From Streptomyces sp. NBC_01142 (GTDB lineage Bacteria > Actinomycetota > Actinomycetes > Streptomycetales > Streptomycetaceae): a DNA stretch of 64,000 bases. A model generated the notes under the pieces. The model ran no database searches, was not told where the DNA came from, and saw nothing but the letters and a program-made list of their open reading frames with translations. The stretch spans positions 558,001 through 622,000 of the forward strand of contig NZ_JAPEOR010000001.1 in NCBI RefSeq assembly GCF_026341125.1. Reading direction: 5' to 3'. This document shows, one piece after another, positions 1 through 10,267 of the stretch. Each line of letters begins with the position of its first letter. The stretch's first letter is position 1. Made by a program: the position numbers and the translations under genes.

Positions 1-204
1 GGCTGCACCGTCCACTTCGTCGACGACGGCGTCGACACCGGGCCGATCATCGCGCAGGGCGTGATCGAGGTCCGGGACGAGGACGACGAAGCCGCTCTGC
101 ACGAGCGCATCAAGGAAATCGAGCGACAGCTGCTCGTCGATGTCGTGGGGCGTCTGGCCCGTAACGGCTACCGCATTGAGGGACGAAAGGTAGTTATCCC
201 GTGA
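1..204 (+). CDS. purN: Phosphoribosylglycinamide formyltransferase, C-terminal part (cut by window edge)
   Basis: This is the last 67 codons of a frame that is open from base 1 and stops with TGA at 202-204. The peptide reads [20 protein letters not shown], the conserved C-terminal block of GAR transformylase, in which the Asp of DxGP.I is catalytic. The enzyme transfers a formyl group from 10-formyl-THF to GAR, the third step of purine synthesis. Its stop overlaps the GTG start of purH by four bases (GTGA), so the two purine genes are translationally coupled. The 5' part lies outside the window. Confidence 0.93.
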   Translation, partial: GCTVHFVDDGVDTGPIIAQGVIEVRDEDDEAALHERIKEIERQLLVDVVGRLARNGYRIEGRKVVIP

Positions 205-1769
205 CCGCCGAATCCATGAAGCGGCCCATCCGGCGCGCGCTGGTCAGCGTCTACGACAAGACGGGTCTCGAGGAGCTCGCCCGCGGCCTCCACGAGGCGG
301 GCGTCGAGCTCGTCTCGACCGGCTCGACCGCCGCGAAGATCGCCGCGGCCGGGGTGCCGGTCACCAAGGTCGAGGAGCTGACGGGCTTCCCCGAGTGCCT
401 GGACGGCCGGGTCAAGACGCTGCACCCCCGCGTGCACGCGGGAATCCTCGCCGACCTGCGGCTCGAGGATCACCAGCGGCAGCTCGCCGAGCTGGGCGTG
501 GAGCCGTTCGGCCTGGTGGTCGTGAACCTGTATCCGTTCAAGGAGACGGTCCAGTCGGGGGCCACCCCCGACGAGTGCGTCGAGCAGATCGACATCGGCG
601 GCCCCTCGATGGTCCGCGCCGCCGCCAAGAACCACCCCTCGGTGGCCGTGGTGACCAGCCCGAAGCGGTACGCCGACGTGCTGGCAGCGGTCAAGGGGGG
701 CGGCTTCGATCTGACCGCCCGCAAGCGGCTGGCCGCGGAAGCGTTCCAGCACACCGCCGCGTACGACGTGGCGGTGGCGAGCTGGTTCACCAACGTGTAC
801 GCCGCCGACGAGGACGCGGACCTGCCCGAGTTCCTCGGCAAGACCTGGGAGCGCAAGTCCTCCCTCCGCTACGGCGAGAACCCGCACCAGGGCGCGGCCC
901 TGTACACCGACGGTCTGCGGGGCGGTCTCGCCAACGCCGAGCAGCTGCACGGCAAGGAGATGTCCTTCAACAACTACGTGGACACCGAGGCCGCCCGCCG
1001 CGCCTCCTTCGACCACGACGAGCCGTGCGTCGCGATCATCAAGCACGCCAACCCGTGCGGCATCGCGATCGGCGCGGACGTCGCCGAGGCGCACCGCAAG
1101 GCGCACGCCTGCGACCCGCTGTCCGCGTTCGGCGGCGTCATCGCCGTCAACCGCCCCGTCTCCAAGGAGATGGCCGAGCAGGTCGCGGAGATCTTCACCG
1201 AGGTCATCGCCGCACCCGACTACGAGGACGGCGCGGTCGAGATCCTCGCCCGCAAGAAGAACATCCGGGTCCTGAAGGTCGAGGGCTTCCCGGTCGCGAT
1301 GATCGACGACATCAAGCCGGTCTCCGGTGGCGCGGTCGTCCAGCACCCCGATGTCTTCCAGGCCGAGGGCGACGACCCGGCGGACTGGACGCTCGCGACC
1401 GGCGAGGCGCTGTCGGCCGACGAGCTGAAGGAGCTCGCCTTCGCCTGGCGCGCCTGTCGCGCGGTCAAGTCCAACGCGATCCTGCTCGCCAAGGGCGGCG
1501 CGTCCGTGGGCGTCGGCATGGGCCAGGTCAACCGCGTCGACTCCGCGAAGCTCGCGGTGGAGCGCGCAGGCGCGGAGCGCGCCCAGGGCTCGTACGCCGC
1601 GTCGGACGCGTTCTTCCCCTTCCCGGACGGCCTGGAGATCCTGGTTGCCGCGGGCATCAAGGCCGTGGTGCAGCCGGGCGGTTCGGTCCGTGACGAGCTG
1701 GTCGTCGAGGCCGCGAAGAAGGCGGGCGTGACCATGTACTTCACCGGGACGCGGCACTTCTTCCACTGA
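201..1769 (+). CDS. purH: Bifunctional AICAR transformylase / IMP cyclohydrolase
   Basis: A 522-residue protein of normal family length that catalyses the last two steps of IMP synthesis: formylation of AICAR with 10-formyl-THF, then ring closure. The N-terminal MGS-like cyclohydrolase fold (about residues 1-150) carries STGSTA near residue 38 and KTLHPRVH. The transformylase part carries the Lys-His pair in IIKHANPCG near residue 280 and ends in the typical TGTRHFFH. The GTG start overlaps the purN stop, which fixes it. The gene ends at a strong terminator hairpin. Its substrate ZMP is the ligand class of the riboswitch ahead of glyA in this same window. Confidence 0.98.
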   Translation: MTAESMKRPIRRALVSVYDKTGLEELARGLHEAGVELVSTGSTAAKIAAAGVPVTKVEELTGFPECLDGRVKTLHPRVHAGILADLRLEDHQRQLAELGVEPFGLVVVNLYPFKETVQSGATPDECVEQIDIGGPSMVRAAAKNHPSVAVVTSPKRYADVLAAVKGGGFDLTARKRLAAEAFQHTAAYDVAVASWFTNVYAADEDADLPEFLGKTWERKSSLRYGENPHQGAALYTDGLRGGLANAEQLHGKEMSFNNYVDTEAARRASFDHDEPCVAIIKHANPCGIAIGADVAEAHRKAHACDPLSAFGGVIAVNRPVSKEMAEQVAEIFTEVIAAPDYEDGAVEILARKKNIRVLKVEGFPVAMIDDIKPVSGGAVVQHPDVFQAEGDDPADWTLATGEALSADELKELAFAWRACRAVKSNAILLAKGGASVGVGMGQVNRVDSAKLAVERAGAERAQGSYAASDAFFPFPDGLEILVAAGIKAVVQPGGSVRDELVVEAAKKAGVTMYFTGTRHFFH

Positions 1770-1806
1770 GCGGTGCCGGCCGGCGCCGGCGACGTACCGT
1801 CCTGAA

Positions 1807-1853
1807 CGCAAGGGGCGTTCCCCGGAGCTCACCTCCGGGGAACGCCCCTTGCG
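1807..1853 (+). terminator. Terminator after purH
   Basis: Perfect 21-bp inverted repeat (1807-1827 with 1833-1853) around a CTCAC loop, 38 bases after the purH stop. There is no T-run, as is usual in Streptomyces. It should end the purN-purH transcript. Confidence 0.85.
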
Positions 1854-2044
1854 CTGTTGAGCACGGGCCTTGAGGACTCCTCGGCCGAGGGGTGGCCGTT
1901 GTTCCCGCTCGGCGGGCCCGTCGTGGAGGGGGCGGCTGCTCGTTCCGGCAGTGGCCTGGGTGTGCGGTGCAGTTGCGCGAGGGTACGTGCAAGGCGGGTG
2001 CGGCAGGGGCCCAAAATCGACGCGAATGTGCCGGTAGAACGGCC

Positions 2045-2084
2045 GAAGGCCGTAAACCAGCCGGTCGGCGGGTTTACGGCCTTC
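2045..2084 (-). terminator. Terminator of the minus-strand membrane protein gene
   Basis: Perfect 14-bp inverted repeat GAAGGCCGTAAACC (2045-2058) with 2071-2084 and a 12-base loop, about 45 bases past the stop of the gene at 2130-2711. A short T-run follows on the plus strand (GATTTT), so it may work in both directions. Confidence 0.7.
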
Positions 2085-2129
2085 GATTTTGCAACGCAGA
2101 GTGCAGAGCGCTGCGTTCGGTCACATGCC

Positions 2130-2711
2130 TCAGTGGCGCGGGCGGCCGAACCAGGCACCGCCGTCGGCCTTGCCGACGAAGACGGTGATGAGGATGGCGA
2201 GCACGGTGTGCACCAGGCCGACGATGACGAACGGGTAGATGCCCAGAACCGCCGTGATGATGCCGAAGACCATCGCGGTGACGCGGATGCCGTTGCCGCC
2301 GCTGCTGAACTTCGCGCCGAGCACGATCGCGAGCACACCCCAGGCCAGGATGACGAAGGCGACGGCCCACACCGCGCCCACCGACCAGTCGGCGACCTGC
2401 TGGAACTGGACGTCGTCCTTGAGCGCCGGGTCGTCCTTGGCCTTGCTGACACCGAAGGCGGCCAGGGCGGCGAAGATCGCGCCGATCACCTGGAAGCCAC
2501 CGATGATGAACAGCATCACGCGGGCAGCCTTCACACCGCCCGGCATCTCGGTCGGGCCGCCCGGGAAGCCGCTGCCGTCGTACGGCTGGACCGGCGGGGC
2601 CTGCGGGTAGCCGTATCCGGGCTGCTGGCCCTGGGGCTGGCCCTGGGGGTAGCCGTAGCCCGGCTGGCCCTGCTGCTGGCCGTAAGGGTTGTTCGGGTCG
2701 CCGAAGCTCAT
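2130..2711 (-). CDS. Membrane protein with Gly/Pro/Tyr/Gln-rich N-terminus
   Basis: 193 residues. The first about 65 are a low-complexity tail with repeated GYGYPQ and QGQ units, probably cytoplasmic and disordered. Then come four hydrophobic segments: VMLFIIGGFQVIGAIFAALA, a second around WSVGAVWAVAFVILAWGVLAIVLG, and two near the C-terminus. The ATG at 2711 is set by GGAGG a few bases upstream. I do not recognise a catalytic motif; similar proteins in actinobacteria are annotated only as hypothetical or DUF-type membrane proteins. It stands alone, convergent with purH. A similar PG/GYGYP N-terminus recurs in the unrelated gene at 49022-49537. Confidence 0.85.
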   Translation of the reverse strand: MSFGDPNNPYGQQQGQPGYGYPQGQPQGQQPGYGYPQAPPVQPYDGSGFPGGPTEMPGGVKAARVMLFIIGGFQVIGAIFAALAAFGVSKAKDDPALKDDVQFQQVADWSVGAVWAVAFVILAWGVLAIVLGAKFSSGGNGIRVTAMVFGIITAVLGIYPFVIVGLVHTVLAILITVFVGKADGGAWFGRPRH

Positions 2712-2954
2712 GGCGGGTTTCCTCCGTTGGAAAGTGCGGGGACAACGCGGTCCGAGCGGAGGAACATCACAAAACAGCGGTTTGCCCCCCGGCACTGCCC
2801 GCGGCACTGCGCGGCTCATCGTCGTATTACCGCCGACTTTTTGTCCAGTCGGATGCGTATGTGTTGTGCAAGTGCAACCTCTTGTTCCACGCGGTGACCC
2901 GGCGCGGTGGTCCCGAATTGGAACCGGGGAGGGTCCATCCGCGAGGATGGGTGC

Positions 2955-3824
2955 ATGACTGCCCAGATTCTCGATGGCAAGGCCACCGCAGCCGCGATCA
3001 AGTCCGATCTGACCGTCCGCGTGGCGGCTCTCAAGGAGCGAGGCATCACCCCCGGTCTCGGGACCCTGCTCGTCGGGGACGACCCGGGCAGCCGCTGGTA
3101 CGTCAACGGCAAGCACCGTGACTGTGCGCAGGTCGGCATTGCCTCGATCCAGCGCGAACTGCCGGACACCGCCACACAGGAGGAGATCGAGGCGGTCGTA
3201 CGTGAGCTCAACGACAACCCCGAGTGCACGGGCTACATCGTCCAACTCCCGCTTCCCAAGGGAATCGACACCAACCGTGTCCTGGAGCTGATGGATCCGG
3301 CCAAGGACGCGGACGGCCTGCACCCGATGAGCCTCGGACGGCTGGTGCTGAACGAGACGGGGCCGCTGCCCTGCACTCCGTACGGCATCGTCCAGCTGCT
3401 CCGGCACCACGGCGTGGAGATCAACGGCGCGCATGTCGTGGTCGTAGGCCGCGGCATCACCATCGGTCGGCCGATGCCGCTGGTGCTGACCCGCAAGTCC
3501 GAGAACGCGACGGTGACGCAGTGCCACACGGGTACCCGTGATCTGTCGGCGCAGCTGAAGCAGGCGGACATCATCGTCGCGGCGGCCGGTGTGCCGCACC
3601 TGGTCAAGCCCGAGGACGTGAAGCCCGGCGCAGCCGTTCTCGACGTCGGCGTCAGCCGTGACGAGAACGGAAAGATCGTCGGAGATGTGCACCCCGGGGT
3701 CGCCGAGGTGGCCGGCTGGGTCGCCCCGAACCCGGGCGGCGTCGGCCCGATGACCCGTGCGCAGCTGCTGGTCAACGTCGTCGAGGCGGCCGAGCGCGCC
3801 GCTTCGGCTGCGACCGCGGGCTGA
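2955..3824 (+). CDS. folD: Methylenetetrahydrofolate dehydrogenase / methenyltetrahydrofolate cyclohydrolase
   Basis: 289 residues, the standard FolD size. It interconverts 5,10-methylene-THF, methenyl-THF and 10-formyl-THF in the cytosol, the cofactor source for purN and purH. Visible signatures are YVNGKHR (the Tyr/Lys active-site region, near residue 47), QLPLPKGID near 97, [10 protein letters not shown] near 165 at the NADP site, and NPGGVGPMT near 258. The ATG at 2955 follows a GAGGA site. A frame start 48 bases earlier adds 16 non-conserved residues and is less likely. The DUF3017 gene starts 38 bases downstream and is probably co-transcribed. Confidence 0.97.
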   Translation: MTAQILDGKATAAAIKSDLTVRVAALKERGITPGLGTLLVGDDPGSRWYVNGKHRDCAQVGIASIQRELPDTATQEEIEAVVRELNDNPECTGYIVQLPLPKGIDTNRVLELMDPAKDADGLHPMSLGRLVLNETGPLPCTPYGIVQLLRHHGVEINGAHVVVVGRGITIGRPMPLVLTRKSENATVTQCHTGTRDLSAQLKQADIIVAAAGVPHLVKPEDVKPGAAVLDVGVSRDENGKIVGDVHPGVAEVAGWVAPNPGGVGPMTRAQLLVNVVEAAERAASAATAG

Positions 3825-3862
3825 CCGGGACCCGGACCGGGGAAGAGCGGAAGGGCGTGCCC

Positions 3863-4645
3863 ATGGGCGTGCAGGAGAAGGACGGGGCCACGGGCGACGG
3901 CCTGCCGGAGGCAGCCGCCGCGGGGGCCCGTGAGGCCGGGAGCGGCACTGAATCCGGTCCCGGGGGCGAGGTCGCGCCGGAGCGGGGTACGGCCGTGCCG
4001 GAGACGGCCGTGGACGACGCCGAGCGGGACGATGCCGAGCGGGACGACGCCGAGCGGAGCGGTACGGAACCGGTCGGCACCGAGCCTGCCGCGGCCGACG
4101 CGGCCGACGGGGCCGACGCGGCCGACGGGGCCGACGCGGCCGACGGGGCCGACGGGGCCGACGCGGCCGATGTGGTCGTGGGCCCCGACGGAGAGGTCGA
4201 GGCCAAGGGCGTGGTCAGCGCGCCGGGACCGGAAGGGGAACCCGCCCGCACCACTCGGCGCTTCCCCTCCGTCACGCGCGACACCGCCCGCCCCGAGGGC
4301 GGTGGGCGGGCCGCATCCGGGGACGCGTCCGCTCCCGCACGGCAGTGGCCGCTGCTCCTCGTGCTCGCGCTGACCGGGAGCGGTCTGCTGATCGTCGGTA
4401 TCGACGGCTTCGCCGACGCCTTCCGGGTGGGCACCATCCTCATCGGCGTGGCTCTGATCACCGGCGCCGTACTCCGCCGCGTCCTGCCCTCCGTCGGCAT
4501 GCTCGCGGTACGCTCGCGCTTCACCGACATGGTCACGTTCTGCGTGCTGGGCACCCTGATCGTGCTGCTCGCTCTCATGACGCAGCCGAAGCCCTGGCTG
4601 GACGTCCCGTTCCTCGAGGATGCCGTCCACTTCACCGTCCGATAA
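3863..4645 (+). CDS. DUF3017 membrane protein with long acidic repeat tail
   Basis: 260 residues. The last about 100 form the DUF3017 core: three hydrophobic helices (from about residue 160: PLLLVLALTGSGLLIVGIDG; then VGTILIGVALITGAVLRRVL; then MVTFCVLGTLIVLLALM). The N-terminal about 150 residues are an acidic, Ala/Asp/Gly-rich tail with DDAER and GADAAD repeats. Function unknown; in Streptomyces this family sits just after folD, which fits here. GTG at 3857 is also in frame, but GGAAGGG at 3849-3855 is spaced correctly only for ATG 3863. Confidence 0.88.
   Translation: MGVQEKDGATGDGLPEAAAAGAREAGSGTESGPGGEVAPERGTAVPETAVDDAERDDAERDDAERSGTEPVGTEPAAADAADGADAADGADAADGADGADAADVVVGPDGEVEAKGVVSAPGPEGEPARTTRRFPSVTRDTARPEGGGRAASGDASAPARQWPLLLVLALTGSGLLIVGIDGFADAFRVGTILIGVALITGAVLRRVLPSVGMLAVRSRFTDMVTFCVLGTLIVLLALMTQPKPWLDVPFLEDAVHFTVR
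4091..4170 (+). repeat. In-frame 18-bp-type tandem repeat in the DUF3017 gene
   Basis: Near-perfect units of GCGGCCGACGGGGCCGAC encode alternating ADG/ADA residues. A preceding triplet of GACGAYGCCGAGCGG-type units encodes DDAER. Such arrays change copy number by slippage and alter tail length without breaking the frame. Confidence 0.8.
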
Positions 4646-4670
4646 CCGCACGGATTATCCCGACGTCGAG

Positions 4671-4688
4671 TATCTTGACGACGAGATA
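4671..4688. promoter_or_regulatory. Candidate operator upstream of icd
   Basis: Imperfect palindrome TATCTTGACGACGAGATA 78 bases before the icd start. Its core differs at two positions from TCTTGACGTCAAGA. The site upstream of mdh (7594-7607) differs at one. A shared site before two TCA-cycle genes suggests one regulator; a MarR-type protein such as TamR is a possible candidate by analogy only. Confidence 0.5.
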
Positions 4689-4766
4689 AATCGACGAGTC
4701 TGAGCATCTCCGAGGCATCAAGGACATCGCCGACCCAGCCGAAGCGCGAGAAGGACGTTCCTCCTC

Positions 4767-5987
4767 ATGGTCAAGATCAAGGTAGCCAACCCCGTCGTCG
4801 AGCTCGACGGCGACGAGATGACCCGCATCATCTGGTCCTTCATCAAGGACAAGCTGATCCTTCCGTACCTCGATGTCGAGCTGAAGTACTTCGACCTGGG
4901 CATCGAGCACCGCGACGCCACCAGCGACCAGGTGACCATCGACGCCGCCAACGCCATCAGGGAGCACGGCGTCGGCGTGAAGTGCGCGACGATCACGCCG
5001 GACGAGGCGCGGGTCGAGGAGTTCAACCTCAAGGCGATGTACCGCTCGCCGAACGGCACCATCCGCAACATCCTCGGCGGCGTGATCTTCCGTGAGCCGA
5101 TCATCATGGAGAACGTGCCGCGCCTGGTCCCGGGCTGGACCAAGCCGATCGTCGTCGGCCGTCACGCCTTCGGCGACCAGTATCGCGCCACCGAACTGAA
5201 GGTCCCGGGCCCGGGCACCCTCACCATGACCTTCACCCCGAAGGACGGCTCCGAACCGGTCGAGCTCGAGGTCCACGAGTTCCCGGGCGCCGGTGTCGCG
5301 CTGTCGATGTACAACCACGACGAGTCAATCCGCGACTTCGCGCGCGCCTCGTTCCGGTACGGCCTGGCCCGTGAGTACCCGGTCTACATGTCCACGAAGA
5401 ACACGATCCTCAAGAAGTACGACGGCCGCTTCAAGGACATCTTCCAGGAGATCTTCGACGCCGAGTTCAGGACGGCCTTCGACGCCAAGGGCCTCACTTA
5501 CGAGCACCGCCTGATCGACGACATGGTTGCCTCGGCGCTGAAGTGGGAGGGCGGCTACGTCTGGGCGTGCAAGAACTACGACGGCGACGTCCAGTCCGAC
5601 ATCGTCGCCCAGGGCTTCGGCTCGCTCGGCCTGATGACCTCGGTCCTGATGTCCCCGGACGGCAAGACCATCGAGGCCGAGGCGGCGCACGGCACGGTCA
5701 CCCGCCACTACCGCCAACACCAGCAGGGCAAGGCGACCTCGACCAACCCGATCGCCTCGATCTTCGCCTGGACCCGTGGTCTCGCCCACCGAGGCAAGCT
5801 GGACGGCACCCCCGAGGTCACCAGGTTCGCCGAGACGCTCGAGCAGGTCTGCGTCGAGACCGTCGAGAGCGGCCGGATGACCAAGGATCTGGCGCTGCTG
5901 ATCTCGAAGGACGCCCCGTGGCTGACCACGGAGCAGTTCCTGGACGTGCTGGACGCCAACCTGCAGAAGAAGATGGCCTCGGCCTGA
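4767..5987 (+). CDS. icd: NADP-dependent isocitrate dehydrogenase, homodimeric (type II) form
   Basis: 406 residues, the length of the eukaryote-like dimeric IDH rather than the about 740-residue monomeric enzyme. It oxidatively decarboxylates isocitrate to 2-oxoglutarate, producing NADPH. Signatures are the N-terminal [25 protein letters not shown] (isocitrate binding, near residue 93), [12 protein letters not shown] (near 207), LIDDMVA (metal site, near 249) and [15 protein letters not shown] near 307, which marks NADP use. AAGGA lies 11 bases before the ATG. It is a single gene flanked by hairpins, with a candidate operator upstream shared with mdh. Confidence 0.97.
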   Translation: MVKIKVANPVVELDGDEMTRIIWSFIKDKLILPYLDVELKYFDLGIEHRDATSDQVTIDAANAIREHGVGVKCATITPDEARVEEFNLKAMYRSPNGTIRNILGGVIFREPIIMENVPRLVPGWTKPIVVGRHAFGDQYRATELKVPGPGTLTMTFTPKDGSEPVELEVHEFPGAGVALSMYNHDESIRDFARASFRYGLAREYPVYMSTKNTILKKYDGRFKDIFQEIFDAEFRTAFDAKGLTYEHRLIDDMVASALKWEGGYVWACKNYDGDVQSDIVAQGFGSLGLMTSVLMSPDGKTIEAEAAHGTVTRHYRQHQQGKATSTNPIASIFAWTRGLAHRGKLDGTPEVTRFAETLEQVCVETVESGRMTKDLALLISKDAPWLTTEQFLDVLDANLQKKMASA

Positions 5988-6383
5988 TCTTCCGTACGAC
6001 CGTACGACGCGGATACGAGCCTGCACACGACAGCGCCCGTCCTCTCCCCCGAGGGAGGACGGGCGCTGTCGTGTTTCAAGAGTCATGGACGCGCCAATCG
6101 CGTTCAAGGGGCGCCAGTTGCCTGTGGCACGGAAGTGACGATTCCGCCACGGTGTGATCGTTGAGCTACGGATGGGAGACTGAGGCGGCATCCGGGTCCC
6201 GGAGCGCACACGGGGGCGCGCCGACTCTCCCGAATGCTCCCGTGTACGCCGAAATCAGGAACTGACATCCTGACCCTGCGCATCCCACTGGGTAGTCCGG
6301 AACGCGGACGCCCGAGGGGGCACCGCAGGGGGGCACCACAGCGCGGGGCACATCACGCACGTTCGGGGAGAAGGGGGGAAGCA
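5988..6383. other. Intergenic region after icd and before the XRE/DUF2690 gene
   Basis: 396 bases holding the icd terminator (6025-6074). The rest presumably contains the promoter of the gene starting at 6384. I see no other gene, and no clear -10/-35 that I would stake a claim on. Confidence 0.55.
6025..6074 (+). terminator. Terminator after icd
   Basis: Perfect 20-bp inverted repeat (6025-6044 with 6055-6074), loop of 10 bases, 38 bases past the icd stop and followed by TTTC. Confidence 0.88.
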
Positions 6384-7529
6384 ATGCCTCGTTGGAAGGA
6401 ACTACCGGAGGGGCTCGACCCGCAGGTCCGCGAGTTCGCCAGCCAACTGCGTCGGCTCGTCGACCGCAGCGGGCTGAGCATCGCCGCGGTGGCGGACCGT
6501 ACCGGCTACAGCAAGACATCGTGGGAGCGGTATCTGAACGGGCGGCTGCTCGCGCCCAAGGGCGCGATCGTCGCACTGGCCGACGTGACCGGTACGAACA
6601 CGGTTCATCTGACCACCATGTGGGAGCTCGCGGAGCGCGCCTGGAGCCGCTCCGAGATGCGCCACGACATGACGATGGAAGCGATACGTATCTCCCAGGC
6701 GCGGGCGGCGCTCGGGGAGTTCGGTCCTGCGCAGGCAGGCGCGACGAGCAGCCGCGCGGGCGGCGGCGGCCGGACTGCCGCGCCCGCGGGGCCTCCTGCG
6801 CAGCGGGGCTCGGACCGGCTCGCCCCGGACCCGCTCGGTCCCGACCCGCTCGGCCAGGACCCGCTCGGCCCTGGCCGGGTCGGCTCCGCGGCCGGTGGCG
6901 CCGGTGCCGGTGCCGGTGGCCGTGCCGGTTCCGCGGAGCGTGCGCCGTACGAGCCGCCACGGGGCGGTCCCGGCCGCCAGGGCTCCTCGGCCACGCCGCC
7001 CGGCGCCCCGGGATCCCGCGGTCAGGGAGGCGGAAAGCGCAAGGTCACCCTGTTCCTGGCCGGTGTCACCGGCGCGCTGCTGGTGATAGCCGCGGCCGTG
7101 CTGCTGACCGATCTGGGCGGGGACGGCGAGAAGAAGCCCGCCACGAAGGCGCCCTCCGCCACGCCGACCACCAGCAGCCCGCAGCTGCCGGCCGGCGTCA
7201 AGTGCAGCGGTGCCGACTGCACGGGCCAGGACCCGGAAACCATGGGCTGCGGCGGAGAGTTCGCCAAGACCGTCTCCACCGCGACGGTCGGCAAGGCCGT
7301 GGTCGAAGTCCGGTACAGCAAGACCTGTGGGGCGGCCTGGGCCCGTCTCACCCAGGCGGCACCCGGCGACACGGTGCAGATCTCGGTGGGCGGCAAGGGC
7401 GCGCAGAACGGCCTGGTGAACGTGGACAAGGACGCGTACACCCCCATGACCGCGGCGTCGGCACCGGCCGACGCCAAGGCCTGCGCCACGCTCAAGGCGG
7501 GTGGGAAGGGCTGCACCACGCCGCAGTGA
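6384..7529 (+). CDS. Membrane-anchored XRE-family protein with extracytoplasmic DUF2690 domain
   Basis: 381 residues. The N-terminal helix-turn-helix spans about residues 12-75 (LRRLVDRSGLSIAAVADRTG, then SWERYLNGR). A Pro/Gly-rich linker with DPLGPDPLG repeats follows. One membrane helix (about 220-243, VTLFLAGVTGALLVIAAAVLL) leads to a C-terminal Cys-rich DUF2690 domain (GVKCSGADCTGQDPETMGC onwards). This layout suggests a one-piece sensor: DNA binding inside, a disulfide-bearing domain outside. ATG 6384 is chosen because GGGGGA precedes it; the in-frame upstream extension looks non-coding. Target genes are unknown. Confidence 0.88.
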   Translation: MPRWKELPEGLDPQVREFASQLRRLVDRSGLSIAAVADRTGYSKTSWERYLNGRLLAPKGAIVALADVTGTNTVHLTTMWELAERAWSRSEMRHDMTMEAIRISQARAALGEFGPAQAGATSSRAGGGGRTAAPAGPPAQRGSDRLAPDPLGPDPLGQDPLGPGRVGSAAGGAGAGAGGRAGSAERAPYEPPRGGPGRQGSSATPPGAPGSRGQGGGKRKVTLFLAGVTGALLVIAAAVLLTDLGGDGEKKPATKAPSATPTTSSPQLPAGVKCSGADCTGQDPETMGCGGEFAKTVSTATVGKAVVEVRYSKTCGAAWARLTQAAPGDTVQISVGGKGAQNGLVNVDKDAYTPMTAASAPADAKACATLKAGGKGCTTPQ

Positions 7530-7576
7530 GCCGCGCAACAAGGGGGCGCGGGGCGGCGGGGTTCCGGGTCGGATAG

Positions 7577-8674
<1,098 letters not shown>

Positions 8675-8693
8675 GTCGTACGCCTCTGTACTC

Positions 8694-8731
8694 AACCGCC
8701 CCCGGCAGCCGACTGGCAGCCGGGGGCGGTT
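8694..8731 (+). terminator. Terminator after mdh
   Basis: Perfect 13-bp inverted repeat AACCGCCCCCGGC (8694-8706) with 8719-8731, loop of 12 bases, followed by TTT. Confidence 0.88.
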
Positions 8732-8853
8732 TTGCTCTCCGCCTGCCCGAGGCTGTACGCCGACCGGCAACGTGCCCGGGTCTGCCCGGCGTTGACGTTC
8801 CCTTGCGGGGAGTGGGGGGACGGTCAGGTGTTCGATGTCGCAGGATGGGTCAC

Positions 8854-9378
8854 ATGCATCCGATCGCTGCGGCTTCCGAGCCTGTGTCCGAGTCTGTGCA
8901 ACTCGCCACGGAGACCGGACAGAACTTCGCGACCGCCGGGATGATCGTCCTCCTCGGCCTGATCGTGCTGGTCGTCCTGTGCGTGTACCTGTTCTCGACC
9001 GCCATCGCCCGCGGCAGGCTGCGCCCTTCGGCGCCGGCCGGGAGGTTCCGGGACGCGGCGGTGCTGTGCGCGACGGTGGCGCTCGCGCTGTATGTGTACG
9101 GGGTCGTGTGCTATCTGCGGCTGGAGAGCGCGTACCACACGTGCATGCTCGAGCGGTACGGGTCGCCCGGCGCGGCCGGGACCCCGTCGTTCGAGACGAA
9201 TGACGACAGCCTGCTGCCCGTGAGCTCGACGTGCACCTGGTCGGACGGCTACACGCTCGACTTCGTACCCGCCTTCGTGAATCCGGCGATCGCGCTTCTG
9301 CTGGTCGCGGCGCTGGCCTCGGCGGCCGTCGCCTGCCGGGCGGTCCTCCGTGAGCGGAACCCGTCCCGGAGGGGTTGA
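8854..9378 (+). CDS. Small integral membrane protein, unknown function
   Basis: About 174 residues with three hydrophobic segments: GMIVLLGLIVLVVLCVYLFS, DAAVLCATVALALYVYGVVCY and PAIALLLVAALASAAVACRA. A loop of about 65 residues between the second and third has two Cys (HTCMLE and SSTCTWSDG) that could form an exported disulfide. Third-position G/C bias supports coding. An ATG at 8845 in the same frame is an alternative; AGGA at 8842-8845 suits 8854. I do not recognise a family. Confidence 0.7.
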   Translation: MHPIAAASEPVSESVQLATETGQNFATAGMIVLLGLIVLVVLCVYLFSTAIARGRLRPSAPAGRFRDAAVLCATVALALYVYGVVCYLRLESAYHTCMLERYGSPGAAGTPSFETNDDSLLPVSSTCTWSDGYTLDFVPAFVNPAIALLLVAALASAAVACRAVLRERNPSRRG

Positions 9379-9474
9379 GCCGGCCGAGGTGACATCACGC
9401 ACCTGACCCTGTGAGGTCGATCTTTCTTCGGGAACCAGTTGTAGATCCACTCGCGTATGTAGTACTTCTTATAC

Positions 9475-9720
9475 ATGAGCGAGCAAGTGCACAACAGGCT
9501 GGCGATGGTGCGGGCCGAGCGCAAGGTCTCTCGGCAGGAGCTTGCCGAGGCGGTAGGCGCTCACTACCAGACCATCGGGTACATCGAGCGGGGGCAGTAC
9601 AACCCGAGCCTCGATCTGGCCCTGCGCATCGCCGAGTTCTTCGAGCTGTCGGTGGAGGCGCTGTTCTCCCTCCGGCCGTTCCGCCCGCTCACGGACGAGA
9701 TCTACGGGAAGAAGAAGTGA
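9475..9720 (+). CDS. Small XRE/Cro-type transcriptional regulator
   Basis: 81 residues, essentially one helix-turn-helix domain: NRLAMVRAERKVSRQELAEA, then VGAHYQTIGYIERGQYNPSL. This is the YozG/SinR-like single-domain type. Its TGA stop overlaps the ATG of the next gene (TGATG), so it is coupled to the membrane protein gene and likely regulates its own three-gene unit. The upstream AT-rich stretch (GTAGTACTTCTTATAC) adjoins the ATG and could hold the -10 region of a very short leader. Confidence 0.92.
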   Translation: MSEQVHNRLAMVRAERKVSRQELAEAVGAHYQTIGYIERGQYNPSLDLALRIAEFFELSVEALFSLRPFRPLTDEIYGKKK

Positions 9721-10265
9721 TGGCCACGACCGCGACGCGCCTCGACCGGCGTATGTACGCCCTGATGAACAACCCTGCGGCAAAGCCTCTCCATGCCACG
9801 GCCGCGCGCAGGCGCTTCGCGGTCGGTGCGCATATCGCGCTGACCGCGGCCCAGCTGGGGCTGCTGCTGACGGCGTACCTCGGCGAGCAGAGGTGGCCCG
9901 CCTTCGCCGTACTGGCACTGCTGCTGCCCTGGTGCCTGGCGACCGGCGCGATCAACGCCGCCACCCGCGGCCTGCTGGAGCTGAGCAGCCGGGTGCTGGA
10001 CGAGCGTCAGCTGGCGGAGCGGGACCGGGTGCGCGCCCTGGCGCAACGGGTGACCACCGTGCTGCTCGCCGTCGGTGCCCTTGCCGCCGCGGCGATCGGC
10101 TGGTTCGGCGACACAGAGGGTGGCGGCGCAGGGGGTGATGTGCGGATCGGCGCGCTGGTCGCTCTCGTGCTGGCCGGTGTGCTGGTCGTGCACTGGCTGA
10201 TGCCGCTGTGGGTGGCAGGGCTGATGGTGCGAAGCGAGCCCGCGGACGAGGACGGGGACGAGTGA
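9720..10265 (+). CDS. Integral membrane protein coupled to the XRE regulator
   Basis: 181 residues with four hydrophobic helices: HIALTAAQLGLLLTAYLG, WPAFAVLALLLPWCLATGAI, VTTVLLAVGALAAAAIGWFG and IGALVALVLAGVLVVHWLMP. It has a basic N-terminus and an acidic C-terminus (EPADEDGDE). The start overlaps the regulator stop (TGATG). Pairing a one-domain XRE protein with a small membrane protein is common in actinobacteria, but the function is not known to me. Confidence 0.88.
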   Translation: MATTATRLDRRMYALMNNPAAKPLHATAARRRFAVGAHIALTAAQLGLLLTAYLGEQRWPAFAVLALLLPWCLATGAINAATRGLLELSSRVLDERQLAERDRVRALAQRVTTVLLAVGALAAAAIGWFGDTEGGGAGGDVRIGALVALVLAGVLVVHWLMPLWVAGLMVRSEPADEDGDE

Positions 10266-10267
10266 CC

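Larger units (their letters stand above)
1770..2129. other. Intergenic stretch between purH and the PG-rich membrane protein gene
   Basis: About 360 bases without a convincing gene. It holds the purH terminator (1807-1853) and a second hairpin (2045-2084) that serves the convergent minus-strand gene. Between them is GC-rich sequence in which I see no start with a ribosome site and no recognisable RNA. Confidence 0.6.

Noticed and set aside
168..1832. A 554-codon open frame on the minus strand opposite purH
   Set aside because: Antisense shadow of a highly GC-biased gene. The translation is Arg/Leu/Val/Asp-rich low-complexity without any family motif, while the plus strand is clearly purH.
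1857..2897. Long plus-strand frame across the intergenic region and the 2130-2711 gene
   Set aside because: It runs through two terminator hairpins and opposite a gene with ribosome site, signature tail and membrane helices.
2712..2954. Possible second ZTP riboswitch upstream of folD
   Set aside because: I looked for the CCGCCTGGGC loop and the GACTGGCG block and found neither.
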